From NCBI GenBank assembly GCA_015485665.1, contig WFTC01000020.1:1-63597 (forward strand): DNA of 63,597 bases, read 5' to 3'. The stretch is from Candidatus Altimarinota bacterium (GTDB lineage Bacteria > Patescibacteriota > Gracilibacteria > UBA1369 > 2-02-FULL-48-14). The notes below the pieces were generated by a model. It did not search any database, had not been told where the DNA came from, and saw only the letters and a list, made by a program, of their open reading frames with translations. Of the stretch, positions 51,820 to 62,793 are shown in pieces. The position numbers and the translations under genes were made by a program. The first letter of the stretch is position 1; every line of letters starts with the position of its first letter.

Positions 51820-54800
51820 GCCACAAGAAGCTTTTCAAGCTTTTCTTTAAATTCTCTGCTTACTTTAATGCCGAAAGGCACTTTTATGCGTTTTAATTTA
51901 TCAGCTTGTAGCATGTGTATTTCAACAGGCATATCGCCTTTATTTGCCTCTAAAAGAGCTTTGATTTGATGTACGGTTTCAGGATGGCACTCCTCGTTCA
52001 TCTCTATAATAAAAGGACCTTTCCCATTTTCAGATTCTTTATGCTTTTCATGGATTGAACGGTGAGTCAAGACACCCAAAATACGTTCATTTTCATCAAA
52101 TTCTCCGATTTCTTTTGCTCTTTGAATCATCCTATCAAGAGATAAGACTTTAAGCTTTTCAACAATAATTTGCAGGTCATCACCTCTTTTAGATAGCTTT
52201 CCTTGAATTGTAACTACCTGATCTGGCTCCACAACTTTTCCAAATTCTTCATATGCACGAGGGAATAATACGAAAGGAATGCGTGCAGTGGGGTCTTCTA
52301 TTTCACCAAAGCACATATATTTAGCTTTTTTTGTCATGACCCTTCTGTTTTGAGCTATCATACCGGTAACAGATATATTTTTATTTATTAGGTGAGAGCT
52401 TAAATTGCGAATCAGTTTTGATTTTCCGGAAATGTATTTTTTAAGTCCTTGCAGTGGATGTCCGCTAACATAAAGACCTAAAAAATCTTTCTCCCATTTT
52501 AATTTTTGAGCTTGCGTGGCGGTTTCCACTTTTGCCAATTTTAAATCAGGAGTTTCGGATTGATCCATCATTCCAAAGATATCAGTTTGCCCTTCTGAAA
52601 CAGAATTTTGAATATTTTTGGCATATGTGGAAATTTCATCATAACTGGCGGCAAGTTGTGCACGTTCCCCAAGCTCATCCAAAGCGCCGGAACAAGAAAG
52701 AGCTTCAATCGTTTTTTTGTTTAATACCTTTGCAGGCACTCGTCTTGCAAAATTTTCAATACTTACAAATGCACCTTCAACTTCACGAGCGGCTATAATT
52801 TGTCTGACAGGACCTTCTCCTATGCCTTTTACAGCAGTTAGTCCAAAACGAATATGATGATCGTCAATAACGGTAAAATGAGCTCGTGATTCATTTATGC
52901 TCGGTGCAAGTACGTCAATTCCCAAATGACGACACTCCTCAATCTCAATAACTATTCTATCTGTATTCTCTGCATCAGCAGTTAGCAAGGCTGCCATGAA
53001 TTCTGCAGGATAGTGAGCTTTTAAATATGCTGTTTGATATGCGATAAGAGCATAACAAGCCGCATGAGATTTATTGAATCCATATCCAGCAAAAGGTTCT
53101 ATTACTTCATCAAACATTTTAACTGCCAGAGTTTTATTATGTCCTTTTTTCATGGCTCCATGGATGAACTTTTCCCTTTGCGCAGCTAATTCAGAGGCTA
53201 TCTTTTTACCTATTGCACGTCTTAGCAAATCCGCTTCACCCAAGCTAAAACCGGCGAAAATACGAGCAATCTCCAAAATTTGCTCTTGATAAATGGCTAT
53301 CCCATAAGTGCTTTTCAGTATACTTTCCAGTGATTTATGTAAATATTCAACTTTCTTTTTTCCGTGTTTGCCATCTATATAATTTGAGATGAACTGCATG
53401 GGTCCCGGACGATAAAGAGATACCATTGCCACAAGATCGCCAAATTCAGTTGGCTTAAGTTCTCGCAAATATCTCTTCATTCCTGCTGATTCAAGTTGGA
53501 ACACACCAGTTGTTTGACCGCTTTGCAAAAGCTTATAGGTTTTGTGGTCGTCCATTGGCAATCGTCCAAGGTCTATATGTAGATTTTCTTTTGTGCGTTT
53601 TAAAATCCCCAAAGTTGTCTCCATAATACTCAAATTCTTAAGACCCAAAAAATCCATTTTCAAAAGACCCAATTCCTCAAGAGGCTTCATTGAGTATTGT
53701 GTGATCACACCTTCTTTATTACCTGTAGCTCTTTGAAGAGCAGTATTTTCCACGAGTGCCTCTCTGGAAATAATTACAGCACAAGCATGGGTTCCAACTT
53801 GGCGAATTGTACCTTCCAATTTTGAAGCGGTATCTAGAATTTCTTTTGCATGGGGATCTTGAGAATAAATCTTGGAAAGCGCAGGATCTTCACGAATTGA
53901 AATATTCAAAGGAGCATATTTGCCAAAAATTGCATCAGGAACCGTTTTGGCAATCACATCAACTTCGGCATAACTGTAACCGAGGGCTCTTCCGGCATCT
54001 CGTATTGCAGCTTTTGGAGCCAAGGTGCCGAAAGTGATTATTTGAGCGACATGATCTTCTCCATATTTTTGTGAAACATAGTTTAAAACTTCATCTCTTC
54101 TGGTATCTGCAAAATCTATATCTATATCAGGCATGCTTATACGCTCAGGATTCAAGAAGCGCTCAAAAAGCAATCCATGCTCCAAAGGATCAAGTTCAGT
54201 TATATTGAGGCAATATGCAATCAAGGCACCGGCTGCGCTACCACGCCCTGGACCGACTACAATTCCTTGCTTCTTTGCATAATCAACAAAATCATGAACT
54301 ATCAAAAAGTATGTATCAAAGCCCATTTTATTTATAACTTCAAGTTCGTAATTAAGACGATCTATAACTTCTCTCGGTGCTTCATTCCCATAGCGTTCTA
54401 TGAGTCCTTTTTCACAAAGCTCTCTAAGGTAATCTTTCGGACTTTTATTTCCGGTATCAAAAGAAGGGATTTTATTTTCACCGAATTGCAGTTCAACATT
54501 GCAACGTTCAGCAATCCTAAGGGTATTTTCAGTGGCTTCTTTGCAGAAACGAAAAGATTCAAGCATATCCTCTGCTGAGCGAAGTGAATAGTTTCCGCTA
54601 AATTTGAAGCGATGAGGGTCCTTGACGCTTTTCCCTCCTTGTATGCAGATTAAAACATCATGAGCATCAGCATCTTCCGTTTTTGCATAATGACAATCAT
54701 TCGCTGCAAGCAATGGGGCATTCATTTCACGCCCGAGTTCAAGTAATTTCTGATTTACAATGCTCCAGTTGGCTATTTCAGGGTGATGCTGCATTTCCAA

Positions 54801-55307
54801 GAAGAAAGAATTTTTGCCGAAGATAGACTGATAAGTTCTGATTCGCTCCTTTGCCTTTTCAATTTCATTTTCCAAAATCGGCTTTGCAATTACTCCATTC
54901 AGACTGCCGGAAAGAGCTATCAAACCTCTTGAGTATTTCCGAAGCAAATCATCATCTATGCGAGGCTTATAATAAAATCCATCCAAAGATGCGAAGGTGG
55001 ATAATTTTAACAAGTTATGGTAGCCTTCGTTATTTTCAGCTAAGAGAACAATTGATGCATGTCTGTTTTCCGGTGTTTTAATACGATGTCCCATAGGGGC
55101 AATATATGCTTCCATACCCAAAATAGGTTTGATACCTTCTTTTTTTGCAAGTTTATAAAATTCAATCAGCCCGTAAGTTACCCCGTTGTCAGTAATGGCA
55201 ACAGCCGGCATTCCATATTCTTTTGCCAAACTTAAGTATTCTTTAGGTTTAGCAAGTGCTGATAGTATGCTGTAGTGGCTATGATTGTGTAGATGTACAA
55301 AACTCAT
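51816..55307 (-). CDS. dnaE: DNA polymerase III alpha subunit
   Basis: Replicative DNA polymerase, 1163 residues. The PHP domain at the N-terminus keeps metal ligands (HLHNHSHYS at 5-13 and further His/Asp motifs), so it may bind metal. The palm domain has the catalytic PDIDIDF (about 392-398) after GPGRGSAAGALIAYCL. A helix-hairpin-helix region (LTAVKGIGEGPVRQII), an OB domain (ISVTGMIAQNRRV) and a short C-terminal end follow. It starts in an ATGA overlap with the DUF5665 gene and ends in one with aspS. The DnaQ-like gene at 16316 is a candidate proofreader. Confidence 0.96.
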   Translation of the reverse strand: MSFVHLHNHSHYSILSALAKPKEYLSLAKEYGMPAVAITDNGVTYGLIEFYKLAKKEGIKPILGMEAYIAPMGHRIKTPENRHASIVLLAENNEGYHNLLKLSTFASLDGFYYKPRIDDDLLRKYSRGLIALSGSLNGVIAKPILENEIEKAKERIRTYQSIFGKNSFFLEMQHHPEIANWSIVNQKLLELGREMNAPLLAANDCHYAKTEDADAHDVLICIQGGKSVKDPHRFKFSGNYSLRSAEDMLESFRFCKEATENTLRIAERCNVELQFGENKIPSFDTGNKSPKDYLRELCEKGLIERYGNEAPREVIDRLNYELEVINKMGFDTYFLIVHDFVDYAKKQGIVVGPGRGSAAGALIAYCLNITELDPLEHGLLFERFLNPERISMPDIDIDFADTRRDEVLNYVSQKYGEDHVAQIITFGTLAPKAAIRDAGRALGYSYAEVDVIAKTVPDAIFGKYAPLNISIREDPALSKIYSQDPHAKEILDTASKLEGTIRQVGTHACAVIISREALVENTALQRATGNKEGVITQYSMKPLEELGLLKMDFLGLKNLSIMETTLGILKRTKENLHIDLGRLPMDDHKTYKLLQSGQTTGVFQLESAGMKRYLRELKPTEFGDLVAMVSLYRPGPMQFISNYIDGKHGKKKVEYLHKSLESILKSTYGIAIYQEQILEIARIFAGFSLGEADLLRRAIGKKIASELAAQREKFIHGAMKKGHNKTLAVKMFDEVIEPFAGYGFNKSHAACYALIAYQTAYLKAHYPAEFMAALLTADAENTDRIVIEIEECRHLGIDVLAPSINESRAHFTVIDDHHIRFGLTAVKGIGEGPVRQIIAAREVEGAFVSIENFARRVPAKVLNKKTIEALSCSGALDELGERAQLAASYDEISTYAKNIQNSVSEGQTDIFGMMDQSETPDLKLAKVETATQAQKLKWEKDFLGLYVSGHPLQGLKKYISGKSKLIRNLSSHLINKNISVTGMIAQNRRVMTKKAKYMCFGEIEDPTARIPFVLFPRAYEEFGKVVEPDQVVTIQGKLSKRGDDLQIIVEKLKVLSLDRMIQRAKEIGEFDENERILGVLTHRSIHEKHKESENGKGPFIIEMNEECHPETVHQIKALLEANKGDMPVEIHMLQADKLKRIKVPFGIKVSREFKEKLEKLLVA

Positions 55308-55606
55308 TTCAGTGAATCAATTGTTTCCAGCCATAGATTCATTGCTTCTGCAAGATCTGAGAAAATCGGTATTTCTCCAAGTACTTTTCTTGTTATAAAT
55401 CCGGCAAGTGTAAGTATTAAGGCAGAACCTATTACAAAGCCCAAACCTTGGAAACTGCCAACCAAAAAATTTCTCCACATAATGCTCCAAGGATTGGATA
55501 AATATTTAACATACTTTATAAAATTACGTTCCTTATCCACCAAAAAATCCACATGAGCCACTCTTGGAGCTAAACGAGAATCAAGTTTTGTCTTTTTCTT
55601 TGGCAT
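55304..55606 (-). CDS. DUF5665 membrane protein
   Basis: A 100-residue protein with a basic N-terminus, an amphipathic segment (YVKYLSNPWSIMWRNFLVGSFQGLGFVIG) and one hydrophobic helix (about 58-78, ALILTLAGFITRKVLG). The NFLVGxxxGLGFxxG pattern followed by a hydrophobic helix and IPxxxxLAE is what I associate with DUF5665. The function is unknown. It is the first protein gene of the dnaE run, overlapping dnaE by ATGA, and starts 13 bases after the tRNA-Leu gene. Confidence 0.78.
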   Translation of the reverse strand: MPKKKTKLDSRLAPRVAHVDFLVDKERNFIKYVKYLSNPWSIMWRNFLVGSFQGLGFVIGSALILTLAGFITRKVLGEIPIFSDLAEAMNLWLETIDSLK

Positions 55607-55619
55607 AAGATAAAAATCA

Positions 55620-55704
55620 TGGTGCTCGGGGAGAGACTCGAACTCTCACACCCTTGGGTACTGGTTCCTAAGACCAGCGCGTCTACCAATTCCGCCACCC
55701 GAGC
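55620..55704 (-). tRNA. tRNA-Leu (UAG)
   Basis: An 85-base tRNA with the long variable arm of tRNA-Leu. Anticodon loop CTTAGGA gives UAG, reading CUN codons. Acceptor stem GCTCGGG/CCCGAGC, T-loop TTCGAGT, and CCA encoded. DUF5665-dnaE-aspS follow closely on the same strand. Confidence 0.95.
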
Positions 55705-55791
55705 GCAAATGCATATTAGTGATTCTTGGAGTGAAATTCAAGGTATCTGAAGCTTTACAGAATCAATAATTGAGGTTATGTCTATTTTCTA

Positions 55792-55820
55792 TTGACGTTG
55801 AAGTCTCTCATCAATATCTT
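55792..55820 (+). promoter_or_regulatory. Promoter of the sigma4-HARE gene
   Basis: TTGACG (55792-55797), 17-bp spacer, TATCTT (55815-55820), ending 41 nt before the ATG. The leader is longer than for most genes here. Confidence 0.55.
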
Positions 55821-55861
55821 AGGTACACATTCACCTTGAATTTCTAACATAATTTTTTGCC

Positions 55862-56932
55862 ATGACAAGTGCATCGAATGATACGGTTCCCGTTTTAAAA
55901 CTCAATTTAACCGAGATCATCGAAGATATTTTCATGGTTCTGACGGAGAAGGAGAAAGAAGTGGTAGTGAAGCGATTTTCCTTGGACAATAAAGAAAAAA
56001 GAACACTTGAGAGTATAGGGCAAACTTTTAACGTTACTCGTGAAAGGGTAAGACAAATTGAAAAAATTGCTCTTGGGAAACTGAGGCGCACCGTAAGCAG
56101 CACAAAACTCAGATATATACATGAAGTCGCAAGCGCGCTTTTACGCAAAGAAGGGGGGATCATGCTTGAAAATGCTTTGATAGACAAAATTCTGGAGATG
56201 ATAGAAAAAACTGTAGATGTAGATCAATATATCGTTCGTCTTGCGCTGACAATATCTCCACATTTGGAGTCAATTGAAAAAAATAATATGTACCGTCTTG
56301 CTTGGTATTTAAAAGATATGGCCTCAAAGAGTCTTATTGAGAATACTCTCAAGGCAGCCATAAAAGCTTTAAAAAACAATAAAGATATTCTTAAAGAAGA
56401 TGCATTGTTATCTTTAATGCAGAAAGCAACGCATGCAGATACATCTTTTTGCAGTTCTGTTCTGACTATAGATCATAGAATTAAAAAAGTGAAAGAAGGT
56501 TACGGGCTTATGACATGGAGACACATAAACCCAAAGAGTATTAGAGATAAGGCTTTGATTGTACTCAGAAGAGCCGCAAAGCCTATGCATTTTGTAGATA
56601 TTGCAAATCGTATTCTTGACAGCCACTTCGATGGAAAGAGAGTTACAGTTCAAGCTGTTCACAATGAACTTATACGTTATCCGCAGTTTGTACTTGTTGG
56701 ACGTGGCTTATACGCCTTGAAGGAGTGGGGTTATCAAGATGGAACTGTTGCAGATATTATTGAAGCCATTCTTTCAAAGAAGAGTCCCATGACAAAACAA
56801 GAGATCATAAAAGGGGTTTTAAAACAAAGGCAAGTAAAAAAAGGTACCATTTCATTGAATCTTCAGAAAAATCCGCAATTTGTTCGTGTGGGGCGCGCGG
56901 TTTATACACTTGATCTGTCAAAAAAGACATAA
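55862..56932 (+). CDS. Sigma-70 region 4 fused to two HARE-HTH domains, putative RNA polymerase regulator
   Basis: A 356-residue protein. Residues 26-77 match sigma-70 region 4: LTEKEKEVVVKRFSL, then an HTH with LESIGQTFNVTRERVRQIEKIALGKLRR. The helix is nearly that of a primary sigma factor, but regions 1-3 are missing. Residues about 227-290 and 296-350 are two HARE-HTH winged helices (PMHFVDIANRIL...YPQFVLVGRGLYAL; PMTKQEIIKGVL...NPQFVRVGRAVYTL). That fold is found in the RNA polymerase delta subunit. Together they suggest a factor that binds promoters or RNA polymerase. The middle is helical. It is translationally coupled (TAATG) to the HIT gene. Confidence 0.82.
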   Translation: MTSASNDTVPVLKLNLTEIIEDIFMVLTEKEKEVVVKRFSLDNKEKRTLESIGQTFNVTRERVRQIEKIALGKLRRTVSSTKLRYIHEVASALLRKEGGIMLENALIDKILEMIEKTVDVDQYIVRLALTISPHLESIEKNNMYRLAWYLKDMASKSLIENTLKAAIKALKNNKDILKEDALLSLMQKATHADTSFCSSVLTIDHRIKKVKEGYGLMTWRHINPKSIRDKALIVLRRAAKPMHFVDIANRILDSHFDGKRVTVQAVHNELIRYPQFVLVGRGLYALKEWGYQDGTVADIIEAILSKKSPMTKQEIIKGVLKQRQVKKGTISLNLQKNPQFVRVGRAVYTLDLSKKT

Positions 56933-57255
56933 TGGCTGAAGAAAAAACACTTTTTCAAAAGATCATTGATGAAGAGTTGCCGGCCACTTTTCATTATAAG
57001 GATGATAAGTGTGTTGTTATTTCAGACAAATATCCGGATGCGCCACTACATCTTTTGATAATTCCAAGGAAGCCAATACCTAGCATTCATCATATTGAAG
57101 ATGAAGATTTGCCTTTGATTGCACACATGATCAAGGTGGCTAAAGAAATGGCAAGCAAAAATGGATGTGAAGGGTATAAATTGTTATTTAATGTTGGCAA
57201 AAAAGGCGGACAAGTTATCTTCCATTTGCATTTACATTTACTGGGTTGGAACTAG
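56932..57255 (+). CDS. HIT-family nucleotide phosphohydrolase
   Basis: A 107-residue protein of the HINT-like branch. LFQKIIDEELPATFHYKDDKCVVISDKYPDAPLHLLIIPRK is the classic start, and the catalytic histidine triad is HLHLHLLG near the C-terminus. HINT enzymes hydrolyse nucleoside phosphoramidates such as AMP-lysine. The natural substrate is unclear. It overlaps the preceding gene by one base (TAATG). The short C-terminus (GWN) is a little truncated compared with the usual GGR ending. Confidence 0.92.
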   Translation: MAEEKTLFQKIIDEELPATFHYKDDKCVVISDKYPDAPLHLLIIPRKPIPSIHHIEDEDLPLIAHMIKVAKEMASKNGCEGYKLLFNVGKKGGQVIFHLHLHLLGWN

Positions 57256-57296
57256 GCTTAAAAAACTCCAATTTTGCCAATCTGGCTCCTTTTATC

Positions 57297-57797
57297 TTAT
57301 TGGGCAAAGTTGTGCACAACTCTCAGCCACATTTCTTTCAACTGTTCAATGCTGAGCAGTGCTATCTCTTGGATCTGCCTTGCCAGCCGCCTGAGTCGCA
57401 TAAGAGTAATGTTCATATGGTGATATTGACCTTTACGGCGGAATTTATTCATATCTTCTTCAAGCTTCGCTTGTTCTTTTTTCAGTACTTTTCTTACTTG
57501 GGCTTTCATTACAGAGGCTGAGGGTGCGGATTTTAGCAATTTTGTACGTAATAGCTCTCTCTCCGTAATTGCAACACTTCCATCTCCTTTATATCCTTGC
57601 GAGCCATGCTTGGAATTACCTTGACCGTATGAAGAAGCTGAAGAAGATTCACTTGGAGATTTTTTTGCTATTTCACTAACCTTTCCATCAACTGTTTTTA
57701 AAGTTTCTCCAATATCTTGTATTTGTTCAGGTTCAATTGAAGGTTGCTGAATGTCGGTATTTGGCTTTTGTGGTAAAAGATCCTTTTTATAGGTCAT
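57297..57797 (-). CDS. Protein with disordered N-terminus and basic coiled coil, unknown
   Basis: A protein of about 166 residues. The first 85 are Pro/Ser/Gly/Gln-rich and probably disordered. The second half is strongly basic and helical (MKAQVRKVLKKEQAKLEEDMNKFRRKGQYHHMNITLMRLRRLARQIQEIALLS) and could bind nucleic acid or a ribosome. No family is recognised. The ATG at 57797 is preferred to a TTG at 57815, because a TGA-TATAAT extended -10 ends 21 nt upstream of it. It is divergent from valS. Confidence 0.65.
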   Translation of the reverse strand: MTYKKDLLPQKPNTDIQQPSIEPEQIQDIGETLKTVDGKVSEIAKKSPSESSSASSYGQGNSKHGSQGYKGDGSVAITERELLRTKLLKSAPSASVMKAQVRKVLKKEQAKLEEDMNKFRRKGQYHHMNITLMRLRRLARQIQEIALLSIEQLKEMWLRVVHNFAQ

Positions 57798-57818
57798 GAG
57801 AATTTTTGATTCCAAGAA

Positions 57819-57827
57819 ATTATATCA
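57819..57827 (-). promoter_or_regulatory. Extended -10 promoter for the gene at 57297-57797
   Basis: Read on -: TGA-TATAAT (57827-57819), ending 21 nt before the ATG at 57797. Confidence 0.55.
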
Positions 57828-57882
57828 TAATTCAGGGGTAGCGGCAAGTATGGATTGATTTGAAAGGCAATTAGCAGGCATC

Positions 57883-57911
57883 TTGTTTGAGTTGCGTTAC
57901 TGTAGTATAAA
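57883..57911 (+). promoter_or_regulatory. Promoter of valS, nearly leaderless
   Basis: TTGTTT (57883-57888), 17-bp spacer, TATAAA (57906-57911). The -10 ends only 10 nt before the ATG at 57922, so transcription starting about 7 nt after the -10 would leave a leader of 3-4 nt. Confidence 0.5.
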
Positions 57912-57921
57912 TGAAAGCGTT

Positions 57922-60549
57922 ATGACAAGTATTCCAACTACATTCAACGCTGCAGACTTTGAAGATAGGCTGTATGCTCTCTGGAGCAAATCAGGTGCTT
58001 TTCAGCCTAAAGATCATGATGATAAAGAGGCTTTTACACTTATGATGCCCCCACCAAATGCAACCGGAACTCTTCATCTTGGGCATGCCACTATGCTTGC
58101 TATAGAAGACATTATTGTAAGATACAAAAGAATGCAGGGTCATCCAACACTGTATCTTCCGGGGACGGATCATGCGGCAATAGCCACTCAAAGTGTGGTT
58201 GAAAAAAAACTTCAAGAAAAAGGTGTTAAGAACCCTCTTGAAGAATTAGGTCGTGAAGCTTTCTTGAAAGAGATAAGAGATTTTGTTGAAGTCAGTAAAT
58301 CAACCATCAAGAAACAAACAAAAAAAATGGGTACCAGCTGTGATTGGTCTCGTGAATGTTATACATTCAGCGATGAACTGAATCATGCGGTGAATACAAT
58401 TTTTCAGATGATGTATGAAGATGGGCTTATTTATCGTGGTGGACGCATTGTCAATTGGGATCCTAAAATGAAAACCACCGTTTCTGACGATGAGCTTGAA
58501 TATGTAGAAGAAAAGGCAAAATTTTACTATTTTAAATATGGTCCTGTTGTAATTGGAACAGCTCGTCCGGAAACTAAATTTGCAGATAAAATTATAGTTG
58601 TTCATCCCGATGATAAGCGTTACCAAAATATCATAGGAAAAGAATTTGAAGTTGAGTGGATAGAAGGAAAGATTAATGCAAGAGTGATTGCAGATGAATG
58701 TATAGATCCCGAAATGGGGACGGGAGCGATGACGATAACCCCAGCACATAGCTTTGTAGATTTTGAATTGGCGCAAAGGCACAAACTAGAAGCTCCTCAA
58801 ATTATAGATTTTGATGGGCGAATAAAACCTGAGTTTTCAAAAGCATGCGGAGGTATGCAAATCAAAGATGCGAGAGAGGCTGTGGTTAAGATGCTTGATG
58901 AGAAAGGACTTCTTGTGAAGGTTGATGAAAATTATGTGCACAATATTGCTTTGAATTATAGGGGTAAAGCTGTGGTTGAACCTCAAGTAATGGATCAATG
59001 GTTTGTAGATGTAAATAAGCCTGTTATAAATTGGAAAGATAAGAAATCTTCAATTAAAGACGTACTTCAAGATGTTGTTTTAAGCGGTATGATTCGTTTG
59101 GTTCCGGAACGCTTCAATAAAGTTTATTTTCATTGGATAGACAATCTTCGTGATTGGTGTATTTCAAGGCAGATTGTTTGGGGGCATCGCATTCCTGTTT
59201 GGTATAAAGATGGAGAAATTAAAGTGCAGCCAAAATCTCCGGGCAAGGATTGGGTACAAGATGAAGATACCTTGGATACATGGTTTAGTTCGGGGCTGTG
59301 GACTTTTTCAACTTTGGGTTGGCCAAATAAAACGCGAGATCTGGAGCGATTCGCACCAAGCACTGTGCTTGAAACAGGTTATGATATTTTATTTTTCTGG
59401 GTTGCCAGAATGATTATTCAAAGTACTTATGCTATGCGTAAATCTGGTTATTCAGAAGAAAAGTCCATACCTTTCAAAGATGTTTATTTGCATGGTTTGA
59501 TTAGAGATATTCATGGAAAAAAAATGAGCAAATCTCGTCCGGAGACATGTATAGACCCTTTGGATATGATAAAAAAATATGGAACTGATGCCGTACGCTT
59601 AAGTTTGGTTATTGGTTCAACTCCTGGTAATGATATGCGGCTTTACGAAGAGAAAATTGCTGGTTTTCGTAATTTTGTAAATAAAATCTGGAATGGTGCT
59701 CGTTTTGTTCTAATGAATTTGGAAGGAAAAGAAAGAGAGATTAAAGTTGAAGAACTTACACGGTCTGATAAATGGATATTAACACGCCTCAATGAGGTGA
59801 TTGAAAGTGTTACAAACAAGCTTGATAACTATGCTTTTTCAGAGGCTGGTTTGATTATTTATGATTTCTTTTGGGGTGAGTTTTGTGATTGGTATGTGGA
59901 AATGAGCAAAGTAACAAAAAATGAGTCTGTGCTTTCATATGTACTTAAAACTTCACTGAAATTGATGCATCCTTTTATGCCATTTGTAACGGAAGCTATT
60001 TGGGTAAGTTTAAATGAAGATAAAATGCTAATAATAAGTGAGTGGCCAAAAGTGAATCCAAAGTGGAATTTTCCATCTGCAAGTGATGAAATGGATAGGG
60101 TAATGCAAGTGGTAAGGGAAATACGCAAATTAAGGTCTGAATCAAAAGTACCTGCCGCTAAAAAAATTCATTGCATTATTTATGCTCATGAAGACAAAGA
60201 TTTAATAAATGATAAAGCTGAAATAATAAAGCGTTTGGCTAACTTGTGTGCATTGGATATTTCAAAAACAGGAGAGAGAGTAAATAAGGCTTTATCTGCT
60301 TTTGTTGGAGATGTTGAGATTTATTTGCCACTTGCAGAGCTTTTAGATATGGAGGCTGAGAAAGCAAGAATAGAAAAAGAAATAGATTCTTTACAGACTT
60401 ATCTTACCTCTCTTGAAAAGAAGCTTTCAAATGAGGCTTTTATCAAAAATGCACCAGCGAGCGTTGTTGAAAAAGAAAGGGTAAAGCTTAAAGATGCTGA
60501 GCAAAAATTGCTAAAATTGAGAGTGCAGATTGATGAGCTGTGCAAATAG
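57922..60549 (+). CDS. valS: Valyl-tRNA synthetase
   Basis: Class I synthetase charging tRNA-Val, about 875 residues from the ATG at 57922. A TTG at 57883 is the -35 hexamer of the likely promoter, so it is rejected as start. Motifs are PPPNATGTLHLGHA (HIGH type, about 39-52), the editing domain with GTARPETKFADKIIVVHPDD, DQWFVDV, WFSSGLWTFSTLGWP, the catalytic loop GKKMSKS (KMSKS), and a C-terminal coiled coil (EAEKARIEKEIDSLQTYLTSLEKKL), the tRNA-binding arm typical of ValRS. Confidence 0.96.
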   Translation: MTSIPTTFNAADFEDRLYALWSKSGAFQPKDHDDKEAFTLMMPPPNATGTLHLGHATMLAIEDIIVRYKRMQGHPTLYLPGTDHAAIATQSVVEKKLQEKGVKNPLEELGREAFLKEIRDFVEVSKSTIKKQTKKMGTSCDWSRECYTFSDELNHAVNTIFQMMYEDGLIYRGGRIVNWDPKMKTTVSDDELEYVEEKAKFYYFKYGPVVIGTARPETKFADKIIVVHPDDKRYQNIIGKEFEVEWIEGKINARVIADECIDPEMGTGAMTITPAHSFVDFELAQRHKLEAPQIIDFDGRIKPEFSKACGGMQIKDAREAVVKMLDEKGLLVKVDENYVHNIALNYRGKAVVEPQVMDQWFVDVNKPVINWKDKKSSIKDVLQDVVLSGMIRLVPERFNKVYFHWIDNLRDWCISRQIVWGHRIPVWYKDGEIKVQPKSPGKDWVQDEDTLDTWFSSGLWTFSTLGWPNKTRDLERFAPSTVLETGYDILFFWVARMIIQSTYAMRKSGYSEEKSIPFKDVYLHGLIRDIHGKKMSKSRPETCIDPLDMIKKYGTDAVRLSLVIGSTPGNDMRLYEEKIAGFRNFVNKIWNGARFVLMNLEGKEREIKVEELTRSDKWILTRLNEVIESVTNKLDNYAFSEAGLIIYDFFWGEFCDWYVEMSKVTKNESVLSYVLKTSLKLMHPFMPFVTEAIWVSLNEDKMLIISEWPKVNPKWNFPSASDEMDRVMQVVREIRKLRSESKVPAAKKIHCIIYAHEDKDLINDKAEIIKRLANLCALDISKTGERVNKALSAFVGDVEIYLPLAELLDMEAEKARIEKEIDSLQTYLTSLEKKLSNEAFIKNAPASVVEKERVKLKDAEQKLLKLRVQIDELCK

Positions 60550-60561
60550 TTTTTTTTGCGC

Positions 60562-60567
60562 TATAAT
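60562..60567 (+). promoter_or_regulatory. -10 box implying a leaderless mRNA
   Basis: TATAAT (60562-60567) ends 6 nt before the ATG at 60574. Transcription starting about 7 nt after the box would begin on the ATG itself. The box follows the valS stop by 12 nt; no clear -35 is visible. Confidence 0.45.
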
Positions 60568-60573
60568 GTAAAG

Positions 60574-62471
<1,898 letters not shown>

Positions 62472-62538
62472 CTACAATGTACTGAAAGTGCAAACTTTGA
62501 TTTATTTCTTTAATTGTCTGATTATGGTTGAAGATATG

Positions 62539-62793
62539 ACTGAATTTCAAAAAGAGGTTTATGCTTTTGTGCGCAATATACCAAAGGGGAAGACTATGAC
62601 ATACGGTGAGGTGGCTAAAGCTATAGGTCGCCCAAAGGCATATAGAGCAGTTGGGAATGCACTAAACAAAAATAAAGATTCGGCAATTCCATGTCATAGA
62701 GTAATAAAAAGGAATGGTGACTTGGGTGGTTATAATAGGGGATATGAAGAAAAATATAAACTTTTAAAATATGAAAAAGCCTTACCTTCGTAA
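62539..62793 (+). CDS. Single-domain MGMT-like alkyltransferase
   Basis: An 84-residue protein made only of the DNA-binding/active-site domain of O6-alkylguanine-DNA alkyltransferase: TMTYGEVAKAIGRPKAYRAVGNALNKN (HTH with the Arg finger) and IPCHRVIKRNGDLGGYNRG. The active-site cysteine in PCHRV is present, unlike ATL proteins where Trp or another residue replaces it, so it may be a real methyl acceptor. An in-frame ATG 15 bases upstream (62524) and a GTG at 62488 are alternatives. A weak GTGCAA, 17 bp, TAATTG promoter favours 62539. The 3' end overlaps the nuclease gene by 23 bases. Confidence 0.85.
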   Translation, partial: TEFQKEVYAFVRNIPKGKTMTYGEVAKAIGRPKAYRAVGNALNKNKDSAIPCHRVIKRNGDLGGYNRGYEEKYKLLKYEKALPS

